Shown here: positions 1 to 8,768 of the stretch, piece after piece
How positions within the stretch are numbered: position 1 is the first letter of the stretch
Layout: the number at the start of each line of letters is the position of its first letter
Translations under genes and position numbers: made by a program
NCBI RefSeq assembly: GCF_030683065.1
Contig: NZ_JAUXMX010000029.1
Coordinates: 124,001-188,000 of the forward strand
DNA: 64,000 nt
Reading direction: 5' to 3'
From: Pseudomonas sp.
GTDB lineage: Bacteria; Pseudomonadota; Gammaproteobacteria; Pseudomonadales; Pseudomonadaceae
The notes under the pieces: generated by a model
Seen by the model: only the letters and a program-made list of their open reading frames with translations
The model's database searches: none
Told to the model about the DNA's origin: nothing

Positions 1-348
1 GCGTACCCGCATGGTGACACGGCCAATCGGTTGGGCAGGGCTTTCCAGGGTGGTAGTCAATTCCTTGTCGCACAGTGGCAGGCGTAAACGAGGGTCAATA
101 CGGTTGATTTGAACCTCATGCCGGCCTTGAATTTCGCTGCGCTGCAGGTAATCAACCACCGCCTGTTCAAGAAAACTCTGGGTGGTGCCGATAAGCTGTT
201 CAGGCGTGGTTGCCGCCGCAGGTGCTACGGGGCTGTAGCCGAGCGCGAGCAAAGCAGGTAAAACTGCTAGCCAATAACGGCCTCTTGTCGGTAGGTGTTG
301 ATGCCTATGCCGATGAAGGTGTCTGAAAATTGTCGTTTCTGCGTTCAT
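1..348 (-). CDS. flgA: FlgA, P-ring assembly chaperone (5' part, runs off the left edge)
   Basis: FlgA is the periplasmic chaperone that helps FlgI form the flagellar P ring. The reverse strand from 348 reads 116 codons without a stop to the window edge. The product has a long basic, His-rich N-terminus, a hydrophobic signal segment (WLAVLPALLALGYS, about residues 26-39), then family-like sequence (TTPEQLIG, LRLPLCDKEL). The gene is divergent from cheV, as in other pseudomonads, where flgM and flgN usually follow; these would lie outside the window. The ATG has no Shine-Dalgarno and sits next to the start predicted from a sigma-54 site. The remainder of the gene is not seen. Confidence 0.88.
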   Translation of the reverse strand, partial: MNAETTIFRHLHRHRHQHLPTRGRYWLAVLPALLALGYSPVAPAAATTPEQLIGTTQSFLEQAVVDYLQRSEIQGRHEVQINRIDPRLRLPLCDKELTTTLESPAQPIGRVTMRVR

Positions 349-359
349 GACGAATGAGT

Positions 360-375
360 AGCAAGGCGCGTGCCG
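360..375 (-). promoter_or_regulatory. Sigma-54 promoter of flgA
   Basis: The minus strand reads CGGCAC-GCGCC-TTGCT, with GG and GC ten bases apart as RpoN requires. Counting twelve bases from the -12 element puts transcription start near 349, one base before the flgA ATG. It fits FleQ/RpoN control of flgA. Confidence 0.65.
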
Positions 376-425
376 CCTGCTACGCTTTGTATAACGTGCG
401 AGACTCAAAACAGAGAGGTTTGGGC

Positions 426-1361
426 ATGGCCGGTGTAATGGATTCGGTTAACCAACGCACGCAGTTGGTTGGGCAGAACCGTTTGGAGTTGCTGTTGTTC
501 CGCCTTGATGGCGGACAGCTTTATGGCATTAACGTGTTCAAGGTGAAGGAGGTGTTGCAATGCCCCAAGCTCACCATCATGCCCAAGTCCAGCCCGGTCG
601 TACGAGGGGTTGCGAGTATTCGAGGGGGCACCATCCCTATTCTTGACCTGTCCATGGCGACAGGGCGGCCGCTGCTGCAAGATTTGAAGAACAGCTTCGT
701 CATCATCACCGAATACAACACCAAGATTCAGGGTTTCCTGGTTCATTCAGTTGAGCGCATCGTCAACATGAACTGGGAGGAGATCCATCCACCACCCAAG
801 GGTGCGGGGCGTGATCACTACCTCACGGCAGTGACTCGTCTGGACAATGAGCTGGTAGAAATCCTCGATGTGGAGAAAATTCTCGCCGAGGTAGCGCCGA
901 CTTCTGAGGTGATTTCTGCCGGGGTCGTCGATGCACAGACCCAGAGCAAGGCGCTTACCAAGCACGTATTGATAGTCGATGACTCATCCGTTGCGCGTAA
1001 GCAGGTGATTCGCTGCCTGCAAACCGTAGGTGTTGAGGTCACGGCGCTGAACGATGGGCGGCAGGCCCTGGATTACCTGCGCAGCATGGCAGACGAGGGC
1101 AGGCACCCCGACCAGGAACTGTTGATGCTGATTTCCGACATTGAAATGCCGGAAATGGATGGCTATACCCTGACTGCAGAGATCCGCAGCGATGCGCGGA
1201 TGCAGAAGTTGCACATCCTCCTGCATACTTCGCTTTCCGGGGTATTCAATCAGGCCATGGTAAAGAAGGTCGGCGCCAATGATTTCCTTGCCAAATTTCG
1301 TCCTGATGACCTGGCGTCGCGGGTGGTTGCACGCATCAACGAGGTCGATCAGGGGCTTTGA
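426..1361 (+). CDS. cheV: CheV chemotaxis coupling protein (CheW domain + receiver)
   Basis: CheV couples chemoreceptors to CheA and carries a receiver that can take phosphate for adaptation. The 311-residue protein has an N-terminal CheW-like domain (about 20-165: LLFRLDGGQLYGINVFKVKEVL) and a C-terminal receiver (about 180-305). The receiver has acidic pocket IVDDSS, phospho-acceptor Asp in LISDIEMPEMDG, Thr in LLHTS and Lys in FLAKF, so it looks functional. The open frame extends upstream to 354, but ATG 426 follows an AGAGAGG ribosome site and gives the usual family start. It is followed by a strong terminator, so it is probably transcribed apart from cheR. Confidence 0.93.
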   Translation: MAGVMDSVNQRTQLVGQNRLELLLFRLDGGQLYGINVFKVKEVLQCPKLTIMPKSSPVVRGVASIRGGTIPILDLSMATGRPLLQDLKNSFVIITEYNTKIQGFLVHSVERIVNMNWEEIHPPPKGAGRDHYLTAVTRLDNELVEILDVEKILAEVAPTSEVISAGVVDAQTQSKALTKHVLIVDDSSVARKQVIRCLQTVGVEVTALNDGRQALDYLRSMADEGRHPDQELLMLISDIEMPEMDGYTLTAEIRSDARMQKLHILLHTSLSGVFNQAMVKKVGANDFLAKFRPDDLASRVVARINEVDQGL

Positions 1362-1403
1362 AAGCAGGTCGCTCCTGCGCAGGCCAAGAAAAACAGAAGA
1401 TCG

Positions 1404-1431
1404 GGCCGCCGACCGTGCGGTGGCCTTTTTT
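1404..1431 (+). terminator. Rho-independent terminator after cheV
   Basis: An 8-bp stem (GGCCGCCG / CGGTGGCC, one G-T pair) with a 6-base loop is followed by six T residues. Confidence 0.85.
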
Positions 1432-1562
1432 AGCAACCGAGCATGAGGTGTTAAACCCGTTTTTAATGCTCTACCTGTGAATCAAGCCGCTTTTATACGG
1501 CTCGACAATAGGGCGAAGGGTGCATCTTTCACTGCAACACTTTGATTGGCGAGGCCTGGCTA

Positions 1563-2390
1563 GTGTCTTCAGGTAATTTGGATTTTGAGCAGTTCCGGAC
1601 CTTCCTGGAAAAAGCCTGTGGCATTTTGCTGGGCAGCAATAAGCAGTACCTGGTGTCGAGCAGGCTGAACAAGCTGCAGGAGCAACACGGGATCAAAACC
1701 CTGGGTGAATTGGTACAGCGCATGCAAAGCCAGCCGCGCAGCGGTTTGCGCGAGCTGGTGGTGGATGCCATGACCACCAACGAAACGCTGTGGTTCCGTG
1801 ATACATACCCTTTTGAAGTGCTAAAAAAACGGGTGTTGCCCGAGTTGATCAAGGCCAATCCGAGCCAGCGTCTGCGCATCTGGTCGGCCGCCTGTTCCTC
1901 GGGGCAGGAGCCGTATTCCCTGTCGATGAGCATTGATGAGTTCGAAAAAACCAATATCGGTCAGCTTAAGGCAGGTGTGCAAATTGTGGCCACCGACCTG
2001 TCGCCGTCGATGCTGGCCAATTGCAAGTCTGGTGAGTACGACAGCCTGGCGATGGGCCGGGGGCTGTCACAAGAACGCTTGCAGCGATACTTCGATCCCC
2101 AGGGTCCGGGGCGCTGGATTGTCAAACCTGCGATCAAGAGCCGTGTTGAGTTTCGTCCGCTGAACCTGATGGACAGTTACGCCAGCCTGGGTAAGTTCGA
2201 TATTGTGTTTTGCCGTAACGTGTTGATCTATTTTTCTGCCGACATGAAGAAAGACATTCTCACGCGCATTCATGCCATGTTGAAGCCAGGTGGTTACTTG
2301 TTCCTTGGTGCGTCCGAGGCGCTCAATGGCCTGCCCGAAAAGTACCAGATGGTGCAGTGCAGCCCAGGGATTATCTACCAGGCGAAGTGA
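1563..2390 (+). CDS. cheR: CheR chemoreceptor glutamate methyltransferase
   Basis: CheR transfers methyl groups from S-adenosylmethionine to receptor glutamates during adaptation. The 275-residue protein has a short N-terminal helical domain (about 1-75) and a Rossmann methyltransferase domain (about 80-275), with the SAM-binding segment WSAACSSGQEPYSLSM and the later FDIVFCRNVLIYF. The frame is open from TTG 1542. GTG 1563 (MSSGNLDFEQF) is preferred because GGCGAGG lies just upstream and this start matches the Pseudomonas family. A perfect terminator follows. In this locus cheR sits with cheV, away from the cheYZAB operon. Confidence 0.93.
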   Translation: MSSGNLDFEQFRTFLEKACGILLGSNKQYLVSSRLNKLQEQHGIKTLGELVQRMQSQPRSGLRELVVDAMTTNETLWFRDTYPFEVLKKRVLPELIKANPSQRLRIWSAACSSGQEPYSLSMSIDEFEKTNIGQLKAGVQIVATDLSPSMLANCKSGEYDSLAMGRGLSQERLQRYFDPQGPGRWIVKPAIKSRVEFRPLNLMDSYASLGKFDIVFCRNVLIYFSADMKKDILTRIHAMLKPGGYLFLGASEALNGLPEKYQMVQCSPGIIYQAK

Positions 2391-2410
2391 GTCCGGGTTC
2401 GAATATTAAA

Positions 2411-2436
2411 CGGGAGGCCAGTGGCCTCCCGTTTTT
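2411..2436 (+). terminator. Rho-independent terminator after cheR
   Basis: A perfect 9-bp stem (CGGGAGGCC / GGCCTCCCG) with loop AGT is followed by five T residues. Confidence 0.92.
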
Positions 2437-2462
2437 GTTGGTGGCAATACTGAGCAGCCTTT

Positions 2463-2528
2463 TGTAGGAGCGGGGCGCGCCCAGGGCCATGCCCGCGAAA
2501 CGCATCGCGGGCATGGCCCGCTCCTACA
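2463..2528. repeat. REP-type palindrome, GTAGGAGCGGG family
   Basis: Outer arms TGTAGGAGCGGG and CCCGCTCCTACA enclose a second inverted pair built on GCCATGCCCGCGA / TCGCGGGCATGGC. It is the same family as the element fused into flgI at 8778-8849. Confidence 0.85.
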
Positions 2529-2771
2529 GATTCCCACAAGCCGGCAGACGCAATTGCCCCCCAGCTTGCTGCGCGGCAGCGCGGCGTCTGGACGGCGGGC
2601 GACCTCCTACAGGCGCACGGCCAAATCTTCCGCCACGTTGAGACTTGGGGGCGGCAAGGCGTTGGGTCGATTGCCGCTTTGTTTGCCAAAGGGCGGAAAA
2701 GCCTTGCCGCTTGGCTGCGCTTGTAGGCTTTAAAATTATATAAGCTATTGAAATATAACAAATAATTTAAA

Positions 2772-2787
2772 TGGCACGACCTTTGCT
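2772..2787 (+). promoter_or_regulatory. Sigma-54 promoter of the flgBCDE operon
   Basis: TGGCAC-GACCT-TTGCT matches the RpoN consensus (GG-N10-GC). Predicted start is near 2798, 40 bases before flgB. Confidence 0.88.
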
Positions 2788-2837
2788 AAATGTCTTGTAC
2801 GCAAACCAGACAAGCCCAATGGCAAAGGTTTCTGACC

Positions 2838-3245
2838 ATGAGCATCAGCTTCGATAGCGCACTCGGCATTCATGAAAAGGCACTTGGCTTTCGCGCCCAG
2901 CGTGCCGAGGTCTTGGCCAACAACATCGCCAACGCCGATACGCCTCACTACAAGGCGCGTGATCTCGATTTCGCCTCGGTGCTGGCTGAGCAGAGTGCCA
3001 ATACCCAGCGTGGTTCGGCAGGCCTGGCGCGCACCAACAACCGGCACATCGCCGCAGAGGGTATGGCCATGGGCAGCGCCAGCCTGGCCTACCGCATTCC
3101 CTCGCACCCCTCGATCGATCAAAACACCGTTGACGTGCAGGTCGAGCAGTCTTCCTACGCGGAAAACGCGGTGAATTTCCAGGCCAGCTTTACCTTTCTC
3201 AACAGCAAATTCAAAGGGCTGGTCAGCGCCCTGCGCGGCGACTAA
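2838..3245 (+). CDS. flgB: FlgB proximal rod protein
   Basis: FlgB is a structural subunit of the proximal rod in the flagellar basal body, exported by the flagellar type III apparatus. The 135-residue protein has the rod/hook family N-terminal motif (LANNIANADTPHYKARD, about residues 28-44) and a helical C-terminus ending KFKGLVSALRGD. ATG 2838 is used rather than the upstream 2790 codon: an AAAGG site precedes it and the product then starts MSISFDSALG, as in the family. It is first in a tight flgB-C-D-E operon behind a sigma-54 promoter. Confidence 0.95.
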   Translation: MSISFDSALGIHEKALGFRAQRAEVLANNIANADTPHYKARDLDFASVLAEQSANTQRGSAGLARTNNRHIAAEGMAMGSASLAYRIPSHPSIDQNTVDVQVEQSSYAENAVNFQASFTFLNSKFKGLVSALRGD

Positions 3246-3257
3246 AGGAGCCATGCC

Positions 3258-3701
3258 ATGTCACTAGCCAGTGTTTTCAATATCGCCGGAACCGGCATGA
3301 GTGCCCAGAGCACTCGCCTGAATACCATCTCCAGCAACATCGCCAACGCCAACACGGTGTCGTCGAGCGTCGACCAGACCTACCGCGCTCGCCACCCGGT
3401 ATTCGCCACCATGTTCCAGCAGTCCATGGGCGATGGCAGCGGTTCGTTGTTCGCCGAACAGGACCAGGCGGGCAGCGGCGTACAGGTACTGGGTATCGTC
3501 GAGGATCAGAGCGATCTGGTGCCGCGCTACGAGCCCAACCATCCGGCGGCTGATGAGGGCGGATATGTGTATTACCCCAACGTCAATGTGGTCGAAGAGA
3601 TGGCCGATATGATCTCCGCCAGTCGGGCATTCCAGACCAACGTCGAGATGATGAACACGGCCAAACAAATGTTGCAGCGCGTACTGACCCTGGGTCAGTA
3701 A
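3258..3701 (+). CDS. flgC: FlgC proximal rod protein
   Basis: FlgC is the second proximal rod subunit. The 147-residue protein carries the rod family signature near its N-terminus (SSNIANANTV, about 26-35) and the family C-terminal helix (ASRAFQTNVEMMNTAKQML). An AAAGGAG site lies 12 bases after the flgB stop and directs ATG 3258; the nearer ATG at 3253 is out of frame. Length is slightly above the common 130-150 range and nothing is missing. Confidence 0.95.
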   Translation: MSLASVFNIAGTGMSAQSTRLNTISSNIANANTVSSSVDQTYRARHPVFATMFQQSMGDGSGSLFAEQDQAGSGVQVLGIVEDQSDLVPRYEPNHPAADEGGYVYYPNVNVVEEMADMISASRAFQTNVEMMNTAKQMLQRVLTLGQ

Positions 3702-3722
3702 ATCGCACGAAGGGGATACGGC

Positions 3723-4388
3723 ATGAGTACGGTAAACGGCGTCAGTTCAGCGCTTGATCAATATCAAATCAAGAGCGACACCACGGCCAATAAAGAATTG
3801 GGCAAGAACGAGTTTCTCAACTTGCTGGTGGCGCAACTGAATAATCAGAACCCACTGGAGCCGCAGAGCAATGGCGAGTTCATCGCCCAGTTGGCGCAAT
3901 TCAGCCAGGTTGAAGGCATCGAGAAGCTCAACTCCAGTATGGGTTCGCTGCTCTCCGGTTATCAGTCTTCCCAGGCGCTGCAGGCCTCGTCCCTGGTTGG
4001 GCGCAAGGTGATCATTCCGACCGACAAGGCCGTGGTCGATACCAGCGAGAGTTTCAAGGCCAGCATGGTATTGCCGACCAGCAGCAGCAACGTCTACGTC
4101 AATGTCTACGACAACGCCGGGTCGGTGGTGAACCGGATCAATATGGGCGAGCAGGCCGCCGGCAATGTCAGCTTTATCTGGGACGGCAAAAACGCCAGCG
4201 GCAATCAGTTGCCGCCCGGCACCTACAAGTTCGAGGCGCAGGCCACTTACGAAGGCGAGACCAAGGCGCTTTACACCATGCTCCCGGCCAACGTCGACAG
4301 CGTGGTATTGGGCGGCAGCGAGTTGATGCTCAACCTTGCAGGGCTTGGCAGTGTGCCGCTCTCCCAGGTGCAGGTCATCGGTCAGTAA
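3723..4388 (+). CDS. flgD: FlgD hook-capping scaffold protein
   Basis: FlgD forms the temporary cap at the tip of the growing hook, under which FlgE subunits polymerise. The 221-residue protein has the conserved N-terminal segment NEFLNLLVAQLNNQNPLEP (about 28-46) used for export and assembly. A beta-rich C-terminal part follows (FlgD Ig-like and tudor-like folds), containing VSFIWDGKNASGNQLPPG. Third gene of the flgBCDE operon, 21 bases after flgC, with an AAGGGG ribosome site. Confidence 0.94.
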   Translation: MSTVNGVSSALDQYQIKSDTTANKELGKNEFLNLLVAQLNNQNPLEPQSNGEFIAQLAQFSQVEGIEKLNSSMGSLLSGYQSSQALQASSLVGRKVIIPTDKAVVDTSESFKASMVLPTSSSNVYVNVYDNAGSVVNRINMGEQAAGNVSFIWDGKNASGNQLPPGTYKFEAQATYEGETKALYTMLPANVDSVVLGGSELMLNLAGLGSVPLSQVQVIGQ

Positions 4389-4432
4389 TTTCAAGGTTTT
4401 AATCGCCGGCCATCCCGGCAAAGGAGCATTCC

Positions 4433-5743
4433 ATGGCGTTCAATATCGGTCTTAGCGGCCTGCGCGCGGCTACCAGCGACCTCAACGTGACCGGCAACAA
4501 CATCGCCAACGCCGGTACTGCAGGCTTCAAGCAGTCGCGTGCGGAGTTTTCCGATGTGTATGCGGCCTCGGTGAATGGCTCCGGCAAGAATGCGCAGGGG
4601 AGCGGCGTGCTCCTGAGTAACGTCTCGCAGCTGTTCAATCAGGGCAATATCAACTACACGCAAAACTCCCTGGACCTGGCGATCAACGGCAACGGCTTCT
4701 TTCAGACCAGCAACAATGGCGAGGTCAGCTACACCCGTGCCGGCTATTTCGGTACTGACCGTGAAGGCTTCATGGTCAACAACTTCGGCTACAAGCTGCA
4801 AGGCTATGCGGTCGATGGTAGCGGCAACCTGCAGAATGGCGTGATCAGCGATCTGCGCATCGAAACCGCAAGTCAGGCGCCGAAGGCGACCTCGACGTTG
4901 AATCAGACGTTTAACCTGAATTCGACCAATACGGTGCCTGCGAATGCCATTTTCGATCCCACAGATCCGACCACTTACAATTCGTCCACCTCGACCAACG
5001 TCTACGACTCCCAGGGTAATGCCCATGTACTGACCCAGTATTTCGTCAAGACTGGCGCCAACCAGTGGCAGATGAATGTGCTGATCGATGGGCGTAATCC
5101 GGCGGATCCGACATCCACTGCGCCGTACTCGATGGCTGCCAGCTTTACTCCCAGTGGACAGCTAGATACCAGCAGCCTGACGTCCAGCCCCGCTTTCACC
5201 GTCGACGCTATTGGGCGCTTCTCTTTGAATGATTGGGTGCCCGCTGCCTCAGATGGTGGCCAGCCTCCGGTATGGTCGGGCAATGGCGCGAATGCCAACG
5301 CTGACGGCATCCTGGTCGATATGCGCAACTCTACTCAGTTCTCCAGCTCTTTCGCGGTCAACGCCGTCAGTCAGGACGGCTACACAACCGGCCAGCTGGC
5401 GGGTCTGGAGATTGATGACACCGGGGTGATTTTCGCCCGTTACACCAACGGCCAATCCAATGTGCAGGGGCAGGTGATTCTGGCCAGCTTCGCCAACGTG
5501 CAGGGCCTGACGCCGGTGGGTAAAACTGCCTGGGTGCAATCCTTCCAGTCTGGCGAACCGGTGGTTGGCACGCCGCGCAGCGGCACCCTCGGCGCCTTGC
5601 AGTCCGGCGCCCTTGAAGACTCCAACGTCGAACTGTCTGACCAGTTGGTCAACCTGATCGTCGCTCAGCGCAACTACCAGGCCAACGCCAAGACCATCGA
5701 GACTGAAAGCTCGATTACCCAGACCATCATCAACCTGCGCTGA
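4433..5743 (+). CDS. flgE: FlgE hook protein
   Basis: FlgE polymerises into the flexible hook joining rod and filament. The 436-residue protein shows the family N-terminus (LSGLRAATSDLNVTGNNIAN, about 6-25), a hypervariable central region and the conserved C-terminal rod-like helix (VNLIVAQRNYQANAKTIE). AAAGGAG precedes ATG 4433. It ends the flgBCDE operon; 681 bases of repeat-rich DNA separate it from flgF. Confidence 0.95.
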   Translation: MAFNIGLSGLRAATSDLNVTGNNIANAGTAGFKQSRAEFSDVYAASVNGSGKNAQGSGVLLSNVSQLFNQGNINYTQNSLDLAINGNGFFQTSNNGEVSYTRAGYFGTDREGFMVNNFGYKLQGYAVDGSGNLQNGVISDLRIETASQAPKATSTLNQTFNLNSTNTVPANAIFDPTDPTTYNSSTSTNVYDSQGNAHVLTQYFVKTGANQWQMNVLIDGRNPADPTSTAPYSMAASFTPSGQLDTSSLTSSPAFTVDAIGRFSLNDWVPAASDGGQPPVWSGNGANANADGILVDMRNSTQFSSSFAVNAVSQDGYTTGQLAGLEIDDTGVIFARYTNGQSNVQGQVILASFANVQGLTPVGKTAWVQSFQSGEPVVGTPRSGTLGALQSGALEDSNVELSDQLVNLIVAQRNYQANAKTIETESSITQTIINLR

Positions 5744-5826
5744 TAAGGTGCGGCGGTAGTTGTTTGGAATGGCGATGGCAGGAGTATTGAGCTGGCTGCC
5801 ACCTTGCCTGCAGTGCGCTGTTGCGC

Positions 5827-5897
5827 TTGTGGGAGGGGCCTTGGCCGCGAACAATGTCTGGAGCAATCTCCAGTCGCGGACAAGTCCCCTCCCACAA
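5827..5897. repeat. REP-type palindrome, TTGTGGGAGGGG family
   Basis: Arms TTGTGGGAGGGG...CCGCGA and TCGCGG...CCCCTCCCACAA form an imperfect inverted repeat. A half copy occurs at about 22750-22790. Confidence 0.8.
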
Positions 5898-5937
5898 AAA
5901 CGCCTCAGAGCCCCGGGCATTGAAGGTCTGCGGCATC

Positions 5938-6021
5938 GTAGGGTGGATGGCGCTCTACCCATCCACCAATAGCGAAGGTGGATGAAAAAGGCGTCAGCTA
6001 CGCGCCCCGATCCACCCTATA
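5938..6021. repeat. Palindromic repeat, GTAGGGTGGAT family
   Basis: GTAGGGTGGATGGCGC at the left is mirrored by GCGCCCCGATCCACCCTAT at the right, with internal CCATCCACC / GGTGGATG. Confidence 0.7.
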
Positions 6022-6149
6022 GCGCTCTCGTAGATCCTGGATGAGCTCCAGTGTGATCCGGGGAGTGTATTCCCGGATTGCGCCAAGGCTTATCCAGGCT
6101 ACGAAACTGCGCTGGCTGTTGCAGAAAGTTCTGGTGAATGTCCGCGACC

Positions 6150-6226
6150 TGTAGGAGCCAGCTTGCTGGCGATCAGTGCCAGATTGCAAGATCGCCAGCA
6201 AGGACTAGGCGTCCCCGGCGCCTACA
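6150..6226. repeat. REP-type palindrome, GTAGGAGCCAGC family
   Basis: TGTAGGAGCCAGCTTGCTGG with CTTGCTGGCGATC mirrored by GATCGCCAGCAAG, closing with CCTACA. A second member lies at 56579-56651. Confidence 0.75.
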
Positions 6227-6282
6227 GCGGTGGCAGGCAATGGCTTTGCCGTCGGCGGCAATATCTCGCCGACCTCATCTTT

Positions 6283-6308
6283 AAAGGCTCCTCGTGGGGC
6301 CTTTTCTT
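6283..6308 (+). terminator. Terminator-like hairpin upstream of flgF
   Basis: AAAGGCTCC pairs with GGGGCCTTT (one T-G pair) around a 5-base loop, followed by a short, imperfect T-rich run. It could end flgBCDE transcripts that traverse the repeats. Confidence 0.55.
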
Positions 6309-6357
6309 CATTCTAAAATCTAATATTTTTCAATGTCTTATGGTTATTAATCGAGAC

Positions 6358-6373
6358 TGGCACGCCGCTTGCT
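6358..6373 (+). promoter_or_regulatory. Sigma-54 promoter of the flgFGHIJKL operon
   Basis: TGGCAC-GCCGC-TTGCT with GG-N10-GC spacing. Predicted start is near 6384, about 40 bases before flgF. Confidence 0.88.
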
Positions 6374-6424
6374 TTGTTACTTTGCATAGAGCAGCGGGCA
6401 TTACGCCCACCTCGGAGGATAACC

Positions 6425-7165
6425 ATGGACAAGATGCTGTACGTCTCCATGACTGGAGCTCACAACAACAGCCTGGCCCAGAGTGCCCACGCCAATAACC
6501 TGGCGAACATCTCGACCAGCGGTTTTCGTCGCGATTTTGCACAGGCGCGTTCGATGCAGGTTTTCGGCGACACGCTGCCGGCGCGGGTCTATGCATTGAC
6601 CGAGCGACCCGGTACTGACTTCACGCCTGGCACCCTGCAGGAAACCGGCCGCGATCTGGATGTAGCGATTGGCGGGCGCGGTTGGCTGGCCGTGCAGGCA
6701 GCCGACGGCAGCGAAGCGTATGTGCGTACCGCTAGCCTGAATATTGACGCCTTGGGCGTGCTGCGCACCGGCAACGGCTTGCCGGTGATGGGCAACGGCG
6801 GACCGATTGCCGTACCGCCAGAGCAGAAGATCGAAATCGGCTCGGACGGCACCATCAGTATTCGCGCCCTCGGCGAAGGCCCTAGCGTGCTGGCCGAAGT
6901 CGACAGGTTGAAGCTGGTCAACCCTGACCTGAAACAGATGGAGAAGGGCACCGACGGCCTGATCCGCTTCAAGGGTGTGGGGCCGGTGCAGGCAGACGCC
7001 ACCGTGCAGGTGACCTCCGGTTTTCTCGAGTCGAGCAACGTCAATGCGGTGGAGGAGATGACCTCCATCCTCGCCTTGTCCCGCCAGTTCGAGCTGCAAG
7101 TGAAGATGATGCGCACCGCCGAAGACAATGCGGCCGCTGTGGCGCGGGTTTTGCAAATTAGCTAA
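6425..7165 (+). CDS. flgF: FlgF proximal rod protein
   Basis: FlgF is a rod subunit between FlgB/C and the distal rod FlgG. The 246-residue protein has the family N-terminus (MLYVSMTGAHNNSLAQSAHANNLANISTSGF, shared with FlgG/FlgE) and C-terminal signature (VNAVEEMTSILALSRQFELQVKMM). ATG 6425 is chosen over the upstream 6374 start because CGGAGG lies eight bases before it and MDKMLYVSM is the family start. First gene of a long operon reaching flgL. Confidence 0.95.
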   Translation: MDKMLYVSMTGAHNNSLAQSAHANNLANISTSGFRRDFAQARSMQVFGDTLPARVYALTERPGTDFTPGTLQETGRDLDVAIGGRGWLAVQAADGSEAYVRTASLNIDALGVLRTGNGLPVMGNGGPIAVPPEQKIEIGSDGTISIRALGEGPSVLAEVDRLKLVNPDLKQMEKGTDGLIRFKGVGPVQADATVQVTSGFLESSNVNAVEEMTSILALSRQFELQVKMMRTAEDNAAAVARVLQIS

Positions 7166-7211
7166 TTACCAGCACGCAGCGCCTTGAAAATGGCGCTCGA
7201 GGAGAATCTCT

Positions 7212-7997
7212 ATGCTTCCGGCACTGTGGGTCAGCAAGACCGGTCTGTCCGCTCAGGACATGAACCTGACCACCATTTCCAACAACCTGGCCAACGTCTC
7301 GACCACCGGCTTCAAGCGCGACCGTGCCGAGTTCGAGGACCTGTTGTATCAGATCCGTCGCCAGCCCGGCGGCCAGTCCAGTCAGGACAGCCAGCTGCCG
7401 TCCGGTTTGCAGTTGGGTACGGGTGTGCGCGTTGTCGGCACGCAGAAGATCTTCACCGCAGGCAGCCTGCAAACCACCGAGCAACCGCTGGACATGGCGG
7501 TCAATGGCCGCGGTTTTTTCCAGGTGCTGATGCCCGATGGTACGGTGTCCTATACCCGTGATGGCAGCTTTCACTTGAACTCGGACGGTCAGGTCGTCAC
7601 CTCCAATGGCTATGCTTTGGAGCCGGCGATCGTCCTGCCTAACGAAGTACGTACCTTCACTGTTGGTGAGGACGGCACGGTGTCGGTGACCACTTCCGGC
7701 AATCCGCAGCCGCAGGTCGTGGGTAACCTGCAGACTGCCGACTTCATCAACCCGGCGGGCCTGGAAGCAATCGGCAACAACCTGTTCCTGGAAACAGCCG
7801 CCAGCGGTGCCCCTCAAGTCGGCACGCCAGGCCTCAACGGCTTGGGCACCACCCTGCAGAACACCCTGGAAAACTCCAACGTCAGCGTGGTCGAAGAGTT
7901 GGTGAACATGATCACCACCCAGCGTGCTTACGAGATGAACTCGAAAGTCATCTCCACCGCCGACCAGATGTTGGCCTTCGTCTCGCAGAATCTCTAA
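7212..7997 (+). CDS. flgG: FlgG distal rod protein
   Basis: FlgG makes the distal rod, the drive shaft through the P and L rings. At 261 residues it has the family's usual length. It has the N-terminal rod motif ([29 protein letters not shown], about 18-46) and the C-terminal motif [34 protein letters not shown] ribosome site precedes ATG 7212. Confidence 0.96.
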   Translation: MLPALWVSKTGLSAQDMNLTTISNNLANVSTTGFKRDRAEFEDLLYQIRRQPGGQSSQDSQLPSGLQLGTGVRVVGTQKIFTAGSLQTTEQPLDMAVNGRGFFQVLMPDGTVSYTRDGSFHLNSDGQVVTSNGYALEPAIVLPNEVRTFTVGEDGTVSVTTSGNPQPQVVGNLQTADFINPAGLEAIGNNLFLETAASGAPQVGTPGLNGLGTTLQNTLENSNVSVVEELVNMITTQRAYEMNSKVISTADQMLAFVSQNL

Positions 7998-8058
7998 TCC
8001 CGGCGCCGGGGCGTTACTCCGGCTCTGGCTTGATATAAAACGCCGTGAGGTAGTGGTT

Positions 8059-8757
8059 ATGAACCGGCTGGTAATAATGTTCTCGATGCTGGGTCTGGTT
8101 GTCCTGAGTGGCTGCGTCGCGCCGCAGGCCAAACCCAATGACCCGTATTACGCACCGGTACTGCCGCGCACACCGTTGCCGGCGGAGCAGAACAACGGCT
8201 CGATTTATCAGGCCGGCTTCGAGAACAACCTGTTCGGCGACCGCAAGGCCTACCGCGTTGGCGACATCATCACCATCACCCTTAACGAGCGGACCCAGGC
8301 CAGCAAGAATGCCGGCTCGCAGATCCAGAAAGACAGCAGCGCCGATATCGGCCTGACCTCGCTGTTTGGTGGCGCGGTATCGGCGGCCAACCCGTTTACC
8401 AACAATCAGCCGCTGTCGCTGGGTGCCGAGTACAGCTCCAGCCGTGACACCAAGGGCGACAGCAAGGCGGCCCAAGGCAACAGCCTGAGCGGCTCGATCA
8501 CCGTGACCGTAGCCGAAGTGCTGCCCAACGGCATTCTGGCGGTCCGCGGTGAGAAGTGGATGACCCTTAATACGGGCGATGAGTTGGTGCGGATCGCCGG
8601 GCTGGTGCGCGCCGATGACATCGCCACCGACAACACCGTGGCCTCGACGCGTATCGCCGACGCGCGCATCACCTACTCGGGCACCGGCGCCTTCGCCGAC
8701 GCCAGTCAGCCGGGTTGGCTCGATCGTTTCTTCATCAGCCCGCTGTGGCCGTTCTAA
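8059..8757 (+). CDS. flgH: FlgH L-ring lipoprotein
   Basis: FlgH forms the L ring in the outer membrane around the rod. The 232-residue protein starts with a lipoprotein signal peptide ([19 protein letters not shown]; lipobox LSGC, acylated Cys19), followed by family segments such as [29 protein letters not shown] 8053 is in frame, but ATG 8059 is better spaced (eight bases) from the GAGG at 8047-8050. The stop is immediately followed by the rearranged start of flgI. Confidence 0.95.
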   Translation: MNRLVIMFSMLGLVVLSGCVAPQAKPNDPYYAPVLPRTPLPAEQNNGSIYQAGFENNLFGDRKAYRVGDIITITLNERTQASKNAGSQIQKDSSADIGLTSLFGGAVSAANPFTNNQPLSLGAEYSSSRDTKGDSKAAQGNSLSGSITVTVAEVLPNGILAVRGEKWMTLNTGDELVRIAGLVRADDIATDNTVASTRIADARITYSGTGAFADASQPGWLDRFFISPLWPF

Positions 8758-8768
8758 GGATGACGCAG

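Larger units (their letters stand above)
2391..2837. other. Gene-free gap between cheR and flgB
   Basis: No credible gene. It holds the cheR terminator, one REP palindrome, a GC-rich stretch with further partial repeat remnants (around 2540-2720), an AT-rich block (2725-2770) and the sigma-54 promoter of flgB. Confidence 0.8.
5744..6424. other. Gene-free, repeat-rich gap between flgE and flgF
   Basis: No credible gene; short open frames here are translations of repeats. It contains three unrelated palindromic repeats (5827-5897, 5938-6021, 6150-6226), a terminator-like hairpin (6283-6308) and the flgF sigma-54 promoter. Confidence 0.8.

Noticed and set aside
8715..8768. Longer FlgI start upstream of 8760
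   Set aside because: It lies inside the flgH coding region in another frame; the ribosome site and family alignment point to a start at or after 8760.
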